Below, piece by piece: positions 32,261-42,380 of a stretch of 64,000 nt of DNA. The position numbers and the translations under genes were made by a program. The stretch spans positions 92,885,212 to 92,949,211 of the forward strand of contig CM035417.1 in NCBI GenBank assembly GCA_020310875.1, written 5' to 3'. Under the pieces are notes generated by a model that saw only the letters and a program-made list of their open reading frames with translations, had not been told where the DNA came from and did no database searches. This DNA is from Ceratopteris richardii. Taxonomy: Eukaryota > Streptophyta > Polypodiopsida > Polypodiales > Pteridaceae. Numbering within the stretch: position 1 is the stretch's first letter; each line of letters starts with the position of its first letter.

Positions 32261-34675
32261 TTACAGAATGGGGTCAGGGGGTTTAATACACAGTTTAATT
32301 TTCCAAACTTTGATAGCGGATTCGTAACTCTTAGAGCTAAAGACAGGTGAAGATTTCTGGATGAGAGTGTGATGTATTTGGGACCTTTTGGGTACCCATT
32401 TCCAGACATTCCTGGGGTTGATGGGAGTGGAGATAGTGAGTGGTGTAGGTATTTTTTCGTTTTCTGAGTTGTTGGCCACGAGTGTTTGTGAATGTTGCTT
32501 CATTCTAGTGCCTGAAGGTGAAGTAATTTGAGCTTGTAAGCAGGCCTTGGGCACCCATATCTGTCTAGCATTAGGGCTGGCCTTCATTGACCGCTTAGGA
32601 ACCCAAATAGAAATGGCATGCCTAGGGGTTATCCTAGAGGGCTTCTTCACTTTGTTCCTTGATGTTGAGGCTCGTCTCTTGTCTCCTTGAGAGTCTGCTA
32701 TTAGAGTGGTGGGTTTTCCACCCTTGCGTATCCAGATCTGCTTCGCGCCACGAGATGCTCCATGTTGTACGGGTTGGCGCTCCTGCCTCTTGATCATCAG
32801 CCTCCTTTGTGTCGGGTGGTGTTCGGTCTGCTCGTTTAGAATCTTCTTTGGATCAGTTAGGAACTCCTTATTGGCTCCTATACCTTTAGTACGATTGACA
32901 ATCCTCTGCACCATAGAAGTTTGGACAAGAACAACATTGTTATCTTCATGTGGATTCCTGGAGGGACCAGGAGTTGGTGAATGTTCTACTGGTTTGAGTG
33001 CTTGATTTTCTAATTCAATCGTGAGACGGCTTTGGCCTACCCAAGCCTGAAGAAGTCCACTTCTTAGGTTGAGGTTGACTGCGTGATCATAGATCCAGTC
33101 TTGGCCTAAGACAAGAGGTTCGGTCAGATCCTCGTCTTCACACACTAGCACTTTTGTTGGCATGTGGACCTCTTGTATGTAGAGGGGAAGATCCACCTCT
33201 CCCTTGCAAGGGGTTTCCACACCTCCTAATCCTATCAGGTATGCTTCTAAGGGTTTTACCTCCAATTGCAACTGCTGGCAATAAGAAAGCCGAACTGCAC
33301 TTGTGGCTGCTCCTGAATCAATTAATGCTCTCACTCTGATTGTGATGTCTCTTTGTCCTATTTCTAGGGTCACAAAAGGTCGTCGGTCCATTATCTTATG
33401 GGTACGTCCACTTGAAGTCTCACACATGGCCATGTGATAGCCTGGAGACTCTGGATTGTCAGTCATAGACTGATCCTTCCCTTGTCTCCTCAGCTTCATT
33501 CGCCTGATACGCTCTAAGGCCTCTGCCTGTGCTTCTTCTCGAATTCGTTTTTCCTCCTCTTTACGTTGCTTAGCAGTATTGAGTCGACTTAGCATTTCCT
33601 CCGTGAGGGGTTCCTGATACAGCTTGACTCTGCATCCGCTAATATAGTTTGGAAGAACATCCCCCTCTAGAGTGGCTAGTTGTACTGCTCCACTCGTGGA
33701 GATCCTATTGACAATCATAGGTCCGTAGCCTCTCTTTTCTAGCTTTCTTGCGTGTTGTTTCAGTGTGTAGACTAAAACTAGATCTCCTGCTTTCAAGCCC
33801 TTATCCTTCACATGGGCATCAAAGTATGCCTTTTGCCGTTTCTTTGCAGCATAGATGCCTGCTGCTGCTCGTAGCCTCGTCTCACCTAAACGTTCTAGAT
33901 CAAAGATCCTAGAGGACAACTCATGTCCATTCCACTCATGCTCCTGTGCTACTCTTAGAGCTGGAATTAGGAATTCTAATGGTAGCACCGCATTCTGTCC
34001 GAAGACCATCTGAAATGGGGTGGCATTGAGTACCGTTTTGTAGGCAACTCGGTATGCCCAAACAGCATGATGAAGTTGTTTGTCCCAATCAGAGCGTTTA
34101 TTATTTACAAGTTTTGTCAATACGTTACATAGGATCTTATTCGTGCTCTCGGCTTGTCCATTAGCTTGTGGGTGATAGGGGGCAGACTTCTTATGTATCA
34201 CCATGAATTCTTGAAGGAGATTTTCAATGACCTCATTCAAGAAGTGCGTTCCTCTATCACTAACCAACTCTATTGGTAACCCATATCTAGTGAACACATT
34301 TTCGAATAAGAACTTAGCCGTCGTTTGAGCATCATTCTTTGTCGTGGCTTTTACTTCCACCCACTTTTTAAGGTAATCTGTGGCTACAATAATGTATTTG
34401 GCATGGGAGTTTCTAGCTGGGGGGTTGATGGGACCTACAAAGTCTATACCCCACTTTGAAAATGCACGTCCTCCCATCATTGGCCTTAAAGACATTTCAT
34501 CTTTTCTTATCGGATGTTGGGCACGTTGACATGTGTCACATTTCTTCACATAAGTATGTGCATCCATATGAAGAGTGAGCCACCAAAGTCCTGAGAATAG
34601 AATGGTTTTAATTACTCTGTCAGGCCCAAAGTGTCCACCTGCAGTACCACTGTGTGCCGTTTCTAAGACCTTCAA
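32261..34675 (-). CDS. gypsy-2 integrase with a second retropepsin-like domain and WVPK repeats
   Basis: 804 codons on the minus strand. Residues 1-60: H-H-C-C zinc module (HSGTAGGHFG to CDTCQRA). Residues about 70-250: integrase DDE core (KWGIDFVGP, LVSDRGTHFL, HPQANGQAESTN). Then a basic GPY/F-like module (RGYGPMIVNRI). Residues about 425-545 form a retropepsin-like domain with ALIDSGAATSAV and LVLGQDWI, separate from the protease that precedes the reverse transcriptase. The tail (about 640-790) repeats a WVPK-type motif: QIWIRKGG, SIWVPKRS, QIWVPKAC, WKWVPKRS. A protease-like domain downstream of integrase is unusual for Ty3/gypsy. Element gene, not host. Confidence 0.85.
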   Translation of the reverse strand: MKVLETAHSGTAGGHFGPDRVIKTILFSGLWWLTLHMDAHTYVKKCDTCQRAQHPIRKDEMSLRPMMGGRAFSKWGIDFVGPINPPARNSHAKYIIVATDYLKKWVEVKATTKNDAQTTAKFLFENVFTRYGLPIELVSDRGTHFLNEVIENLLQEFMVIHKKSAPYHPQANGQAESTNKILCNVLTKLVNNKRSDWDKQLHHAVWAYRVAYKTVLNATPFQMVFGQNAVLPLEFLIPALRVAQEHEWNGHELSSRIFDLERLGETRLRAAAGIYAAKKRQKAYFDAHVKDKGLKAGDLVLVYTLKQHARKLEKRGYGPMIVNRISTSGAVQLATLEGDVLPNYISGCRVKLYQEPLTEEMLSRLNTAKQRKEEEKRIREEAQAEALERIRRMKLRRQGKDQSMTDNPESPGYHMAMCETSSGRTHKIMDRRPFVTLEIGQRDITIRVRALIDSGAATSAVRLSYCQQLQLEVKPLEAYLIGLGGVETPCKGEVDLPLYIQEVHMPTKVLVCEDEDLTEPLVLGQDWIYDHAVNLNLRSGLLQAWVGQSRLTIELENQALKPVEHSPTPGPSRNPHEDNNVVLVQTSMVQRIVNRTKGIGANKEFLTDPKKILNEQTEHHPTQRRLMIKRQERQPVQHGASRGAKQIWIRKGGKPTTLIADSQGDKRRASTSRNKVKKPSRITPRHAISIWVPKRSMKASPNARQIWVPKACLQAQITSPSGTRMKQHSQTLVANNSENEKIPTPLTISTPINPRNVWKWVPKRSQIHHTLIQKSSPVFSSKSYESAIKVWKIKLCIKPPDPIL

Positions 34676-34685
34676 ATAGTCTGAT

Positions 34686-36863
34686 TCATGAATGCACAGT
34701 CTTAGGTAACCATGCTTGCCTCTTCGTATATAGGTTGTCTCCTATTAAGGCATAGTCTTGAGCCTCTTGCTCCATGCTCCGTTTTCTTGCAAGACTAGCC
34801 TGATTGGGTAATGTTCCCGATCTCATGAACTCGACCAATGGAGCACTCCAATCTGGGATTACTGACACGTGATAAAGAGTGGCATGTTCCACTGGGGGTC
34901 TCTTCTGGCACACTGGACAATTGTGGATCCACTCTTGTATTTCTTTATCCATGCTAGGCCAATACACTCCTAAGCGTCTTAGATTCTGCAATGTTCGTTG
35001 TTTAGAGTAGTGATTTCCTAGCAATCCCTCATGGGCTTGTTGCAACCAACTAGTATGTTCATCGTCCTCGACACAACAAGCTAATACGCCCTCGGTATCT
35101 TGCTTGTACATACTTCCGGACAATATTTGATACTTTAGTGATTTTACAATTTCCTCTTTGCTTGTTTTCACATTCTTATTTGCAGGCCCGAAGGTTAGGA
35201 CTGGTACCAACTTATTTGCCCATTTAGGAACAACTTCTAAATTGAACAGATAAGCGTCGGGCAATTCATCAGACACTCCTTGCGGTGGCTCTCCTGAAGT
35301 GATGCGAGAAAGATGGTCTGCCCTAAGATGGGTTCTACCTTTCCTGACAACAACTTCAAAGTCGTATTCCATTAGTAAGAGGAACCATCTTACTAAGCGG
35401 CCTGTATTGCAGGGTTTATTGACCAAATATAGTAAAGCTTGATGATCAGTGAAAAACTTGAACTTATTGGCCAATAGATAGTGTCTAAACTTCTTCACAG
35501 CATATACCATGCCTAAGCCTTCCCTTTTCGTTGTGGTATAATTCCGTTCAGCTGCATTTAATTGCCTACTAGCATATGCTATCGGCAAATCTAGGTTTCC
35601 CTCACCCGTGGGTTGTGCTAGCACACATCCTATTGCATCATTGGAGGCATCTACATGGACATGAAAGGTTTTGCTCCAATCCGGAGTAGTCAATATTGGT
35701 GCTGTGCACAAACGTCTTTTCAGCTCGTTGAAGGAATTCTCGCATTCCTCATTCCACTCAAAATTTGTTAACAACCCATATAGAGGTTTAGCTATGATGG
35801 CATACATGTGGATAAACCTACGGTAATATCCACAGTGGCCCATAAAGGCTTGTACCTCTTTAACATTTCTTGGTCTTGGTAACTCTGCTATCGCTCTTAC
35901 CTTGTCTTCATCTGTTGAAATTCCATTCTTAGAAACAATGTGACCTAAGATCTTACCTTGTCGTACCATGAACACACACTTCTCTGGATTCAGACACACT
36001 CGATAATCTCTACACTTGTTGAAGATTTGTCTGAGCTCAGGGATGTGGTAACTTCTTTCTTGGGAATGAGCGCATAAATCATCCACATATACTTCTAAGC
36101 TCTTCCGCAAGAACTCTTTGAAGACATGGCACATGAGCCTTTGGAATGTTGCAGGTGCATTGGTGAGCCCAAATGGCATCACACGAAATGCAAAGATTCC
36201 CCATTCTGTGGCAAAGGCTGTTTTGTGTTGATCTTCGGGGGCAATGGCTACTTGGTTGTATCCTGAAAATCCATCAAGGAAGCTATAGACTTCCTTGCCT
36301 GCAACACGCTCCAAAAGATGTTCGGTGATTGGAAGTGGATAACTATCTCAGATCGTAGCGGCATTAACTTTTTTAAGGTTAATGCACACTCGCAATTTCC
36401 CATTCTTCTTGGGCACCACTACAATGGGGGACACCCATTCAGTGTGTTCAATCTCATAGATGAATCCAGCTTCAATCAGCCTGTCAATTTCCTCCTTTAT
36501 TTTGGCTGCATAAGTGTCATTATATGTGTAGGGCTTTTGTTTGGTGGGCTTGGCATCAGCGGTCATTGGAATCGTGTGAGAGCAAATCTCTGGATCTACT
36601 CCTTTCAAGTCTCTATAGTGCCATGTGAACACATCCCTATATTCCCTTAATAGAGCTACAAGCTCTGCTTCTTCTTTTGCACTTAGGTCATCTCCTATGT
36701 ACGTACATCGTTCTTCGTTCCCTTCAATGGTCACTACAATTTTTTTGATCTTTTCTTTATTGTCATATGCTTCTCCTATAATGGCCTCTCTCTTAGGCAT
36801 CCGTACCAAAATTTTTCGGTCTTCCACTTCATATTTCTTGAAATTTTCTGGTACTTCAAACAA
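34686..36863 (-). pseudogene. gypsy-2 reverse transcriptase, RNase H and first H-H-C-C module
   Basis: Minus strand. Reverse transcriptase fingers (GFIYEIEHTEWVSPIVVVPKKNGKLR, in part) and palm (FLDGFSGYNQ, MPFGLTNAPATFQ, YVDDLCAHS), thumb (VQAFMGHCGYYRRF), RNase H (VHVDASNDAIGCVLAQ, TDHQALLYL, LRADHLSR), then a zinc module with H-x6-H (HEGLLGNH) and CPVC. A second such module opens the next coding frame at 34675, so the element carries two. Most of the region is open; the element as a whole has few breaks. Confidence 0.88.
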
Positions 36864-36901
36864 TGATTCTTCCTCTTCTTGTTTTACTGCTTTTCTTTTC
36901 T

Positions 36902-37867
36902 TTATCTTCTGATCTCCTTCATTTTTTCCTTTGAATTTATCGTTTTAATACTCGTGAGGGGTTCTTCTTCTTTTTGGGCTAATACTCCTATGTCTTCTAA
37001 ATAGTGTTCCTCCGAGTCAAAGTAAGTATCCATCACAATGGATTCTAGATCATCGTCACTCTCTTCTTCTTCTATGAACTCCCTAGGATCACATTCTTCC
37101 AACAGGGACTGACACATGAACACTGAAATATCATAACCCTCCTCATCACAATGAGGTGTCCATTGTTCTTCATTGACTGCAATGTCCATGGTAGCTAAGA
37201 TTTCTGCCCAACCATGAGGCTCAAATTCCTCATCTGGAAATATCATCGGTGTATAGGCTGGGTCTTTTATTGGTCTATCTCCTGGGGAAGTTCCTTCTTC
37301 TCTCGCTTTTAGGCGCTTTTCTTCTTCCTCCGCGACCTTGCACATCCACAAGTGAGTATCTTCATGCAGCCATGATGGTTCAGGTGAACTTTCAGAATGC
37401 ACGGAGATAGAATCTTCTTTCGCTTTGTGGATAGGATTCCACTGTAGGGGTGGTACATCTCTGAAGGTGTAATCCTTCAAATTGACCTTGGTGGTGACCC
37501 CTAAGTGCTGTAAGTACAAGGAGTTGGTTCCCCAATCCTGTACTATTTGCAATTGTCGTAGGAAGGGTCTTCCTAGGATCATCTCGTAGACATTATTTTT
37601 CTCAAAGTCACATATAGCAAATGTATGTTCAAACTCTACACCACAAGTGGTTAGAGTTATCCCTTCAAGCAGTCCTAGAGGTCTTTCAAAATGACCATCT
37701 GCCATTTGAAGTTTCATTCTCGTTGGTCTTAAGGTGGGTTTGCCCCATCGCTTCCACAAGGAGGTGGTCGCAATAGCAACACCCGCACCCGAATCTACAA
37801 TTGCTTTGGTTGTGTAACCTTGATAGGTGATTGGAAGATAAGTATTACCTTCTTCACCTTCACTCAT
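36902..37867 (-). CDS. gypsy-2 protease (first retropepsin)
   Basis: About 321 codons on the minus strand overlapping the end of gag by 8 bp. The retropepsin domain is N-terminal: AIVDSGAGVAIATTS with the catalytic Asp in DSGA, and the flap-end motif MILGRPFLR. A long acidic segment follows (EEEESDDDLESI), linking to the reverse transcriptase. Its role is cleavage of the gag-pol precursor. Sequence differs widely from the second protease-like domain at about 33000-33400. Confidence 0.85.
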   Translation of the reverse strand: MSEGEEGNTYLPITYQGYTTKAIVDSGAGVAIATTSLWKRWGKPTLRPTRMKLQMADGHFERPLGLLEGITLTTCGVEFEHTFAICDFEKNNVYEMILGRPFLRQLQIVQDWGTNSLYLQHLGVTTKVNLKDYTFRDVPPLQWNPIHKAKEDSISVHSESSPEPSWLHEDTHLWMCKVAEEEEKRLKAREEGTSPGDRPIKDPAYTPMIFPDEEFEPHGWAEILATMDIAVNEEQWTPHCDEEGYDISVFMCQSLLEECDPREFIEEEESDDDLESIVMDTYFDSEEHYLEDIGVLAQKEEEPLTSIKTINSKEKMKEIRR

Positions 37868-40800
37868 GTCTCCTATCTTGTCGAGAGGTATCTTCTGGAA
37901 CTTTTTGCTTAGAGCCTACTTTTGGTATATTGGATTCAAGTTCTGGAACCTGATCCTTCACATGATTCCAGAGCTCCGGTTTTGCCTTGAGGAGCTCCTC
38001 TACAGTGAGATGACATTGAACCTTTGTGTTCTTCACAACATCAGTGTTCCTCGGAATCACTGAGTCTTCATTTCTCACCAATATTGTGGGAGCTCTGATC
38101 TGGAGAGATTCAGATTCCCATGTGCCAGTGAAATGAGGCAGCTCTTGCAAAGAATTAGATTCAAAATCTAATCTCTCATCCGCTTGTTGCTCCGTTTGAT
38201 CTCCATAGATAGACGGAATGTCTTGGGGAAATTGTTCATGAAGATCATCAATCTCAGGAATAGGAGGGGAATTACCCTTCTCCTTGGCCCATTTCTCTTC
38301 TTGTATTTCCCGCAAGAACTCTTGAGAGTACTGTTGAATTGAAGGAGGTATTCCAGCATCCGTGGAATTAGGAACATAAGCTCCCATTGATGGTGAGCTT
38401 CCCCTTTCAACAACTGGTTGAGCCTGTGGAGGTAAAGAAACTTGTGATTTGTTTACCAACTGCTCTAATCTTTCTAGTAAGCCTTGGAAATGCAAATCCG
38501 GCTTGACAGAGTTTGTCTGATTGAACTTTTGACTAGTCTCAAGTATAGCTTGAGCTTGTTCTACCATTTTCATGCACATTTTCATCCGTTCAATCTCTAA
38601 ATCTGCTCTAGGGTAACTCTTGTCTAGGTTTGCAGCTGTTGGCCCTTCTTGAAGTCGAGCCTGGTAGGCCTTGAACATCATGTCCAAGCCTTCAGGAGTG
38701 GGATCAGCTAATACTGATCCTACTCGGGGTGGTGGGTGGGTTACGTGGGGTGTATTAGAGGGTGGAGGAATGGAGGGTGATGGGGATGGTAGCGGTGGAA
38801 GTGTGTGAGAGTGCGGTTGAGATGTGATCTCTATGATTTTTGCCTTGGTTTCTCTCAAGCTTTCTTCAAGTTCATTTATCTTTTTTGCCCATTGCCTTTT
38901 CATTCTTTCACGACTATCCTTCCAGGCTCTAGTCCTCTTTTTGGTTATGCTCTCTGTTTCACTCACCTCGGGGCTCTTTTCCTGACCAACACCTTGGTTT
39001 TGTTGTAGTGCTTGGGCTCTTGTGATCACCTGCACAGGTGCAGTGGAAGTCACACTCCCTGTGGAGTCTACAACTAACCCAACAACATTGAGAGGAGTGA
39101 TTTTAGGCATGTTATTAGGGTTCTTTGGGCAATCTCGTAGGAGATGTTCTTTCCCACAGTCTTGACAGAAACCCTGAATGGTTACTGGTTGAGGTTGTGC
39201 AGGGACAGGCAGTGGACAATCACGTATAAGGTGATCTCCATGGCATTTGAAGCATGGTCCTCTCGGAAATGGGGTTCGTACCTGCCTAGGTTGAGGTCTA
39301 GCGTTGGGGTTTGTGTACATGACATTAGCATACTCAGGTTCCCCACTATTTTCACTTGGGTCCTCATAATAGTATGACTCGTTAGGCTCGGGTGACTGCA
39401 TGTAGTAAGCCTGTGGGCTATCAATATGTGTGGAGTCAAAACTATGGTCACTTGGATCGTTGTCTGATAGCAATGAGGTGACTGGGACTATGGCTCTATT
39501 TGGATTTTCTTCAGCAGATGCATATTTCACTGGGATTGCATTGGTGGGAGCAGGAGGTTGCTGTACTAGGACTGGTTGAGGTCTCTGCTGCCCTTGATAC
39601 GGTGGCTGATAAGTTTGCTGTGGTCTGTTGTATTGTTGTGGTGGGTACTGATTATGGTATCTACCCTGTTGTGGATATGGCTGAGGGTAATTTTGCCTAA
39701 CAGTTTGTTTGTTATATGGGCAGTCTTGTGCAGTGTGGTTGGTGTACCTGCGCTCTATGGTGCAGTACTGGCTACTAGGATTCACCTGGGGTTGGGCCAT
39801 AATGGGACATACACTTGCCAGATGGTCACCGCCACAATTGTAACACCGCTTAACTGGGGCAAATCTCGGAATTTGTTTGCTAGAGACACCTAGTTTTCGG
39901 GCTACCTTCTCTGCAAGTTCCTCGATGGATGTGGATTGACCAGATGTCAGGTTACTAGAGCTATCAGAATCCTTATAGATTTTTGATAGTTCTAACTCCT
40001 CACCTAGATTGTCCTCAATGTCTATGCACATGCGCACGCACTCTTCTATCGTTCTGGGGTCCTTCAGGTACACATATGACCTAAGCTTAGTGCTCAACAA
40101 TCCATCTAGGAACAAGGCCACTTGTTTGGCTGGTGTGGGTAACTCCAGCATCGGGCATCTCTCCAGGTACTGCCTAAATCTTCTTCCCGCTAGTCTGACC
40201 GTCTCTTGAGGTGTTTGTTTGAAGCTATGAATTAGTGAGGAAGTGTTATGCCTGATTCCACTCTTAGAAAACTCAACAATAAATGCCTCTAAGAGCTGAT
40301 CTATGTTTCTGAAATGCCTCTTGTTTAATGGTTGAAACCACGTAAGGGCAGTGTTCCTAAGGGTTAGAACGAAAGCATTATATTGTGTGAATAGGTCCTC
40401 TACCTGTTCAGCTTTCAATACTTGCCGAAATTCTGCCACATGGTCATAAGGTTCTCCCGTGCCATCGAAGTAATTCTTCATGGACTTCACCAGTTGAGTT
40501 GGTCGTAGGGTCCTAGTGTGTTCTCTCGGCCTTGGCAAAGGAAAATCGTCAGCATTCCTTTGATTCCATGGGGTTCTATGTCTCTCAGGGTCCACTCTAT
40601 TCCTTTCTGTTCCCGTTCTTTCTCTTCCCAGGGAGTTGGCAAAACTTACCTCAGGTTTGTCTCTACTTCTATCTCTTTGAGCTCCATGAGCTTGGGAGGT
40701 CCCAGCTCCTTGGTGACCAAAGGACACATTAGACCTTGGTTGGGGAAAAACAAATTCACCCTTCCATGTGTAGGCATGTCTGCCAAGCTCGGTGACCATG

Positions 40801-41417
40801 AAGATTCTCTCTGATGCATTGTCTAGGTAGGTTACTTGGCCTGGGCTATCAGGGTCTTTAAACTCATAGATTGTGAGGTCACTCACTTCCTGAGGTTGAG
40901 CAAATTTATATCTCCAAAAAGCCTCATCGGTTTCTCGGTTTAAAAGCAGATCTATGCTTTTATTATCCTGTGGAATCCACTCTGGAGTCATGATTCTGGT
41001 CAAGACAGATTTACCACGGGGAGTTCTTGGCTCTCTCTCTAAGTTACCTTGCTCTATATCACCCATGTCAGTCTCAGCAATCACATTTCCAAACTCATCA
41101 GTTCTATCAGGAAGAGTGGTGACTACATATATAGTCCCCTCTTTATCTAGGTATGCTCCATTCTCAAACTTGACTACCGGGTGGTCTAATCCATGGGGTT
41201 GATCGGGGTTCTTAATTTGGACCACCGATCTTCTCAGGCCATCTTCGTAGATGCGAGCGCCTAGACGATTCGTCCTGATATATTCCAGTTGAGTCTTGTA
41301 TGGTCCTTCTGGCTTTTCTAGATAAGCCAACCCTGAACTACCTACTGGTCTCTCCATGTGATAGGACATCTCAGAATCACTTGTTTCTGATCTGGGAGTG
41401 TATGGGTAATCACCCAA
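37860..41417 (-). CDS. gypsy-2 gag with three zinc knuckles
   Basis: 1,185 codons on the minus strand. The capsid-like core lies at residues about 310-480 (HVAEFRQVLKAEQ, TALTWFQPLNKR, VRLAGRRFRQYLERCP). Three zinc knuckles follow: CYNCGGDHLASVC, CFKCHGDHLIRDC and CQDCGKEHLLRDC, all CX2CX3HX4C, one residue shorter than the canonical retroviral knuckle. Between them is a Gln/Tyr/Pro-rich region (QPYPQQGRYHNQYPPQQ); a Lys/Arg/Glu-rich helix and a Pro-rich linker come after. At 1,185 residues it is about two to three times the usual gypsy gag length. Forms the virus-like particle and packages element RNA. Open throughout. Confidence 0.88.
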   Translation of the reverse strand: MGDYPYTPRSETSDSEMSYHMERPVGSSGLAYLEKPEGPYKTQLEYIRTNRLGARIYEDGLRRSVVQIKNPDQPHGLDHPVVKFENGAYLDKEGTIYVVTTLPDRTDEFGNVIAETDMGDIEQGNLEREPRTPRGKSVLTRIMTPEWIPQDNKSIDLLLNRETDEAFWRYKFAQPQEVSDLTIYEFKDPDSPGQVTYLDNASERIFMVTELGRHAYTWKGEFVFPQPRSNVSFGHQGAGTSQAHGAQRDRSRDKPEVSFANSLGRERTGTERNRVDPERHRTPWNQRNADDFPLPRPREHTRTLRPTQLVKSMKNYFDGTGEPYDHVAEFRQVLKAEQVEDLFTQYNAFVLTLRNTALTWFQPLNKRHFRNIDQLLEAFIVEFSKSGIRHNTSSLIHSFKQTPQETVRLAGRRFRQYLERCPMLELPTPAKQVALFLDGLLSTKLRSYVYLKDPRTIEECVRMCIDIEDNLGEELELSKIYKDSDSSSNLTSGQSTSIEELAEKVARKLGVSSKQIPRFAPVKRCYNCGGDHLASVCPIMAQPQVNPSSQYCTIERRYTNHTAQDCPYNKQTVRQNYPQPYPQQGRYHNQYPPQQYNRPQQTYQPPYQGQQRPQPVLVQQPPAPTNAIPVKYASAEENPNRAIVPVTSLLSDNDPSDHSFDSTHIDSPQAYYMQSPEPNESYYYEDPSENSGEPEYANVMYTNPNARPQPRQVRTPFPRGPCFKCHGDHLIRDCPLPVPAQPQPVTIQGFCQDCGKEHLLRDCPKNPNNMPKITPLNVVGLVVDSTGSVTSTAPVQVITRAQALQQNQGVGQEKSPEVSETESITKKRTRAWKDSRERMKRQWAKKINELEESLRETKAKIIEITSQPHSHTLPPLPSPSPSIPPPSNTPHVTHPPPRVGSVLADPTPEGLDMMFKAYQARLQEGPTAANLDKSYPRADLEIERMKMCMKMVEQAQAILETSQKFNQTNSVKPDLHFQGLLERLEQLVNKSQVSLPPQAQPVVERGSSPSMGAYVPNSTDAGIPPSIQQYSQEFLREIQEEKWAKEKGNSPPIPEIDDLHEQFPQDIPSIYGDQTEQQADERLDFESNSLQELPHFTGTWESESLQIRAPTILVRNEDSVIPRNTDVVKNTKVQCHLTVEELLKAKPELWNHVKDQVPELESNIPKVGSKQKVPEDTSRQDRRHE

Positions 41418-42380
41418 GCTTCAGAGGATCTGAGGCTTTGTCTGTCTCGGCCTATGTGTCTGCCTGATCTAAGGTTCATATGCCTGATTTATCTACCCCC
41501 TTGGGCCTAAGCACACTCTCGTTGCAGGTTAATTTGCACCAATCACTTTGTTCTTTTGAGTTGAATATTATGTTTATGGTCTTGTCTGAAATCGCGTCGT
41601 CAGGAGTACTTAAGTGAATTTCCGCACTTGATGAGTGATCGATTCCAGTTTACCTTTTGTCCCTTAGAGTTTTCGCACTTAAGACCTACTTAATTCTTGC
41701 ACTTGGTTGATTAATACTCTTGGAATTGATTCGTGCCTAACGTTGCCCTAATTAATTACCACACCTAAGTCGTACTTAGCCTAGGCTAGGAATTGACAAA
41801 GGAGGGTTGAGAGATCTTCCAACCTCAATTAGCTGGTTGAACAGACTGCTACACAAGCCCAGGAATCCTTCTCCCAAGCTGGGTACTCACCCTTGCTAGC
41901 TTGCTTTGGATTGCCTTGAGTGCACCCAATGTTCCTGCAAAAACTCACCAGTCAGTATAGCTCTCTTACCACAAGTAATTGACAGGCATACATCAATAAT
42001 TTTAGTCCCCCTGTAGTAACTCACTATACCCCCTGAATCTGAGGACCACTTAGATCCACCTAAAGGTCAACTTAAAAATGCATGTTCTAAAACTCCGCGT
42101 ATGATTCTTACAAAAATCAGTCAAGGCCCACGTAGGATTCTCAACGAGCTTTCCAACGAGACCAAAATCTCATCAATCGGAGTTCGTATGGTCAAGTTAT
42201 GACCATTCAGGCACTAAAGGGTCAAAACAGGCTCTCAGGGTTCAGGAGATCCCTCTCTGGTTTCTAGGTCTTTTGCCCACTTCCAAGGTTCTAAAGTTAT
42301 ACCAAGGTGCCTAAAATTAAGCTCAACTACCCTTCAATTCACTCAAAAATAAACCTAACTTTTCATGCATTAAAGGCCGT

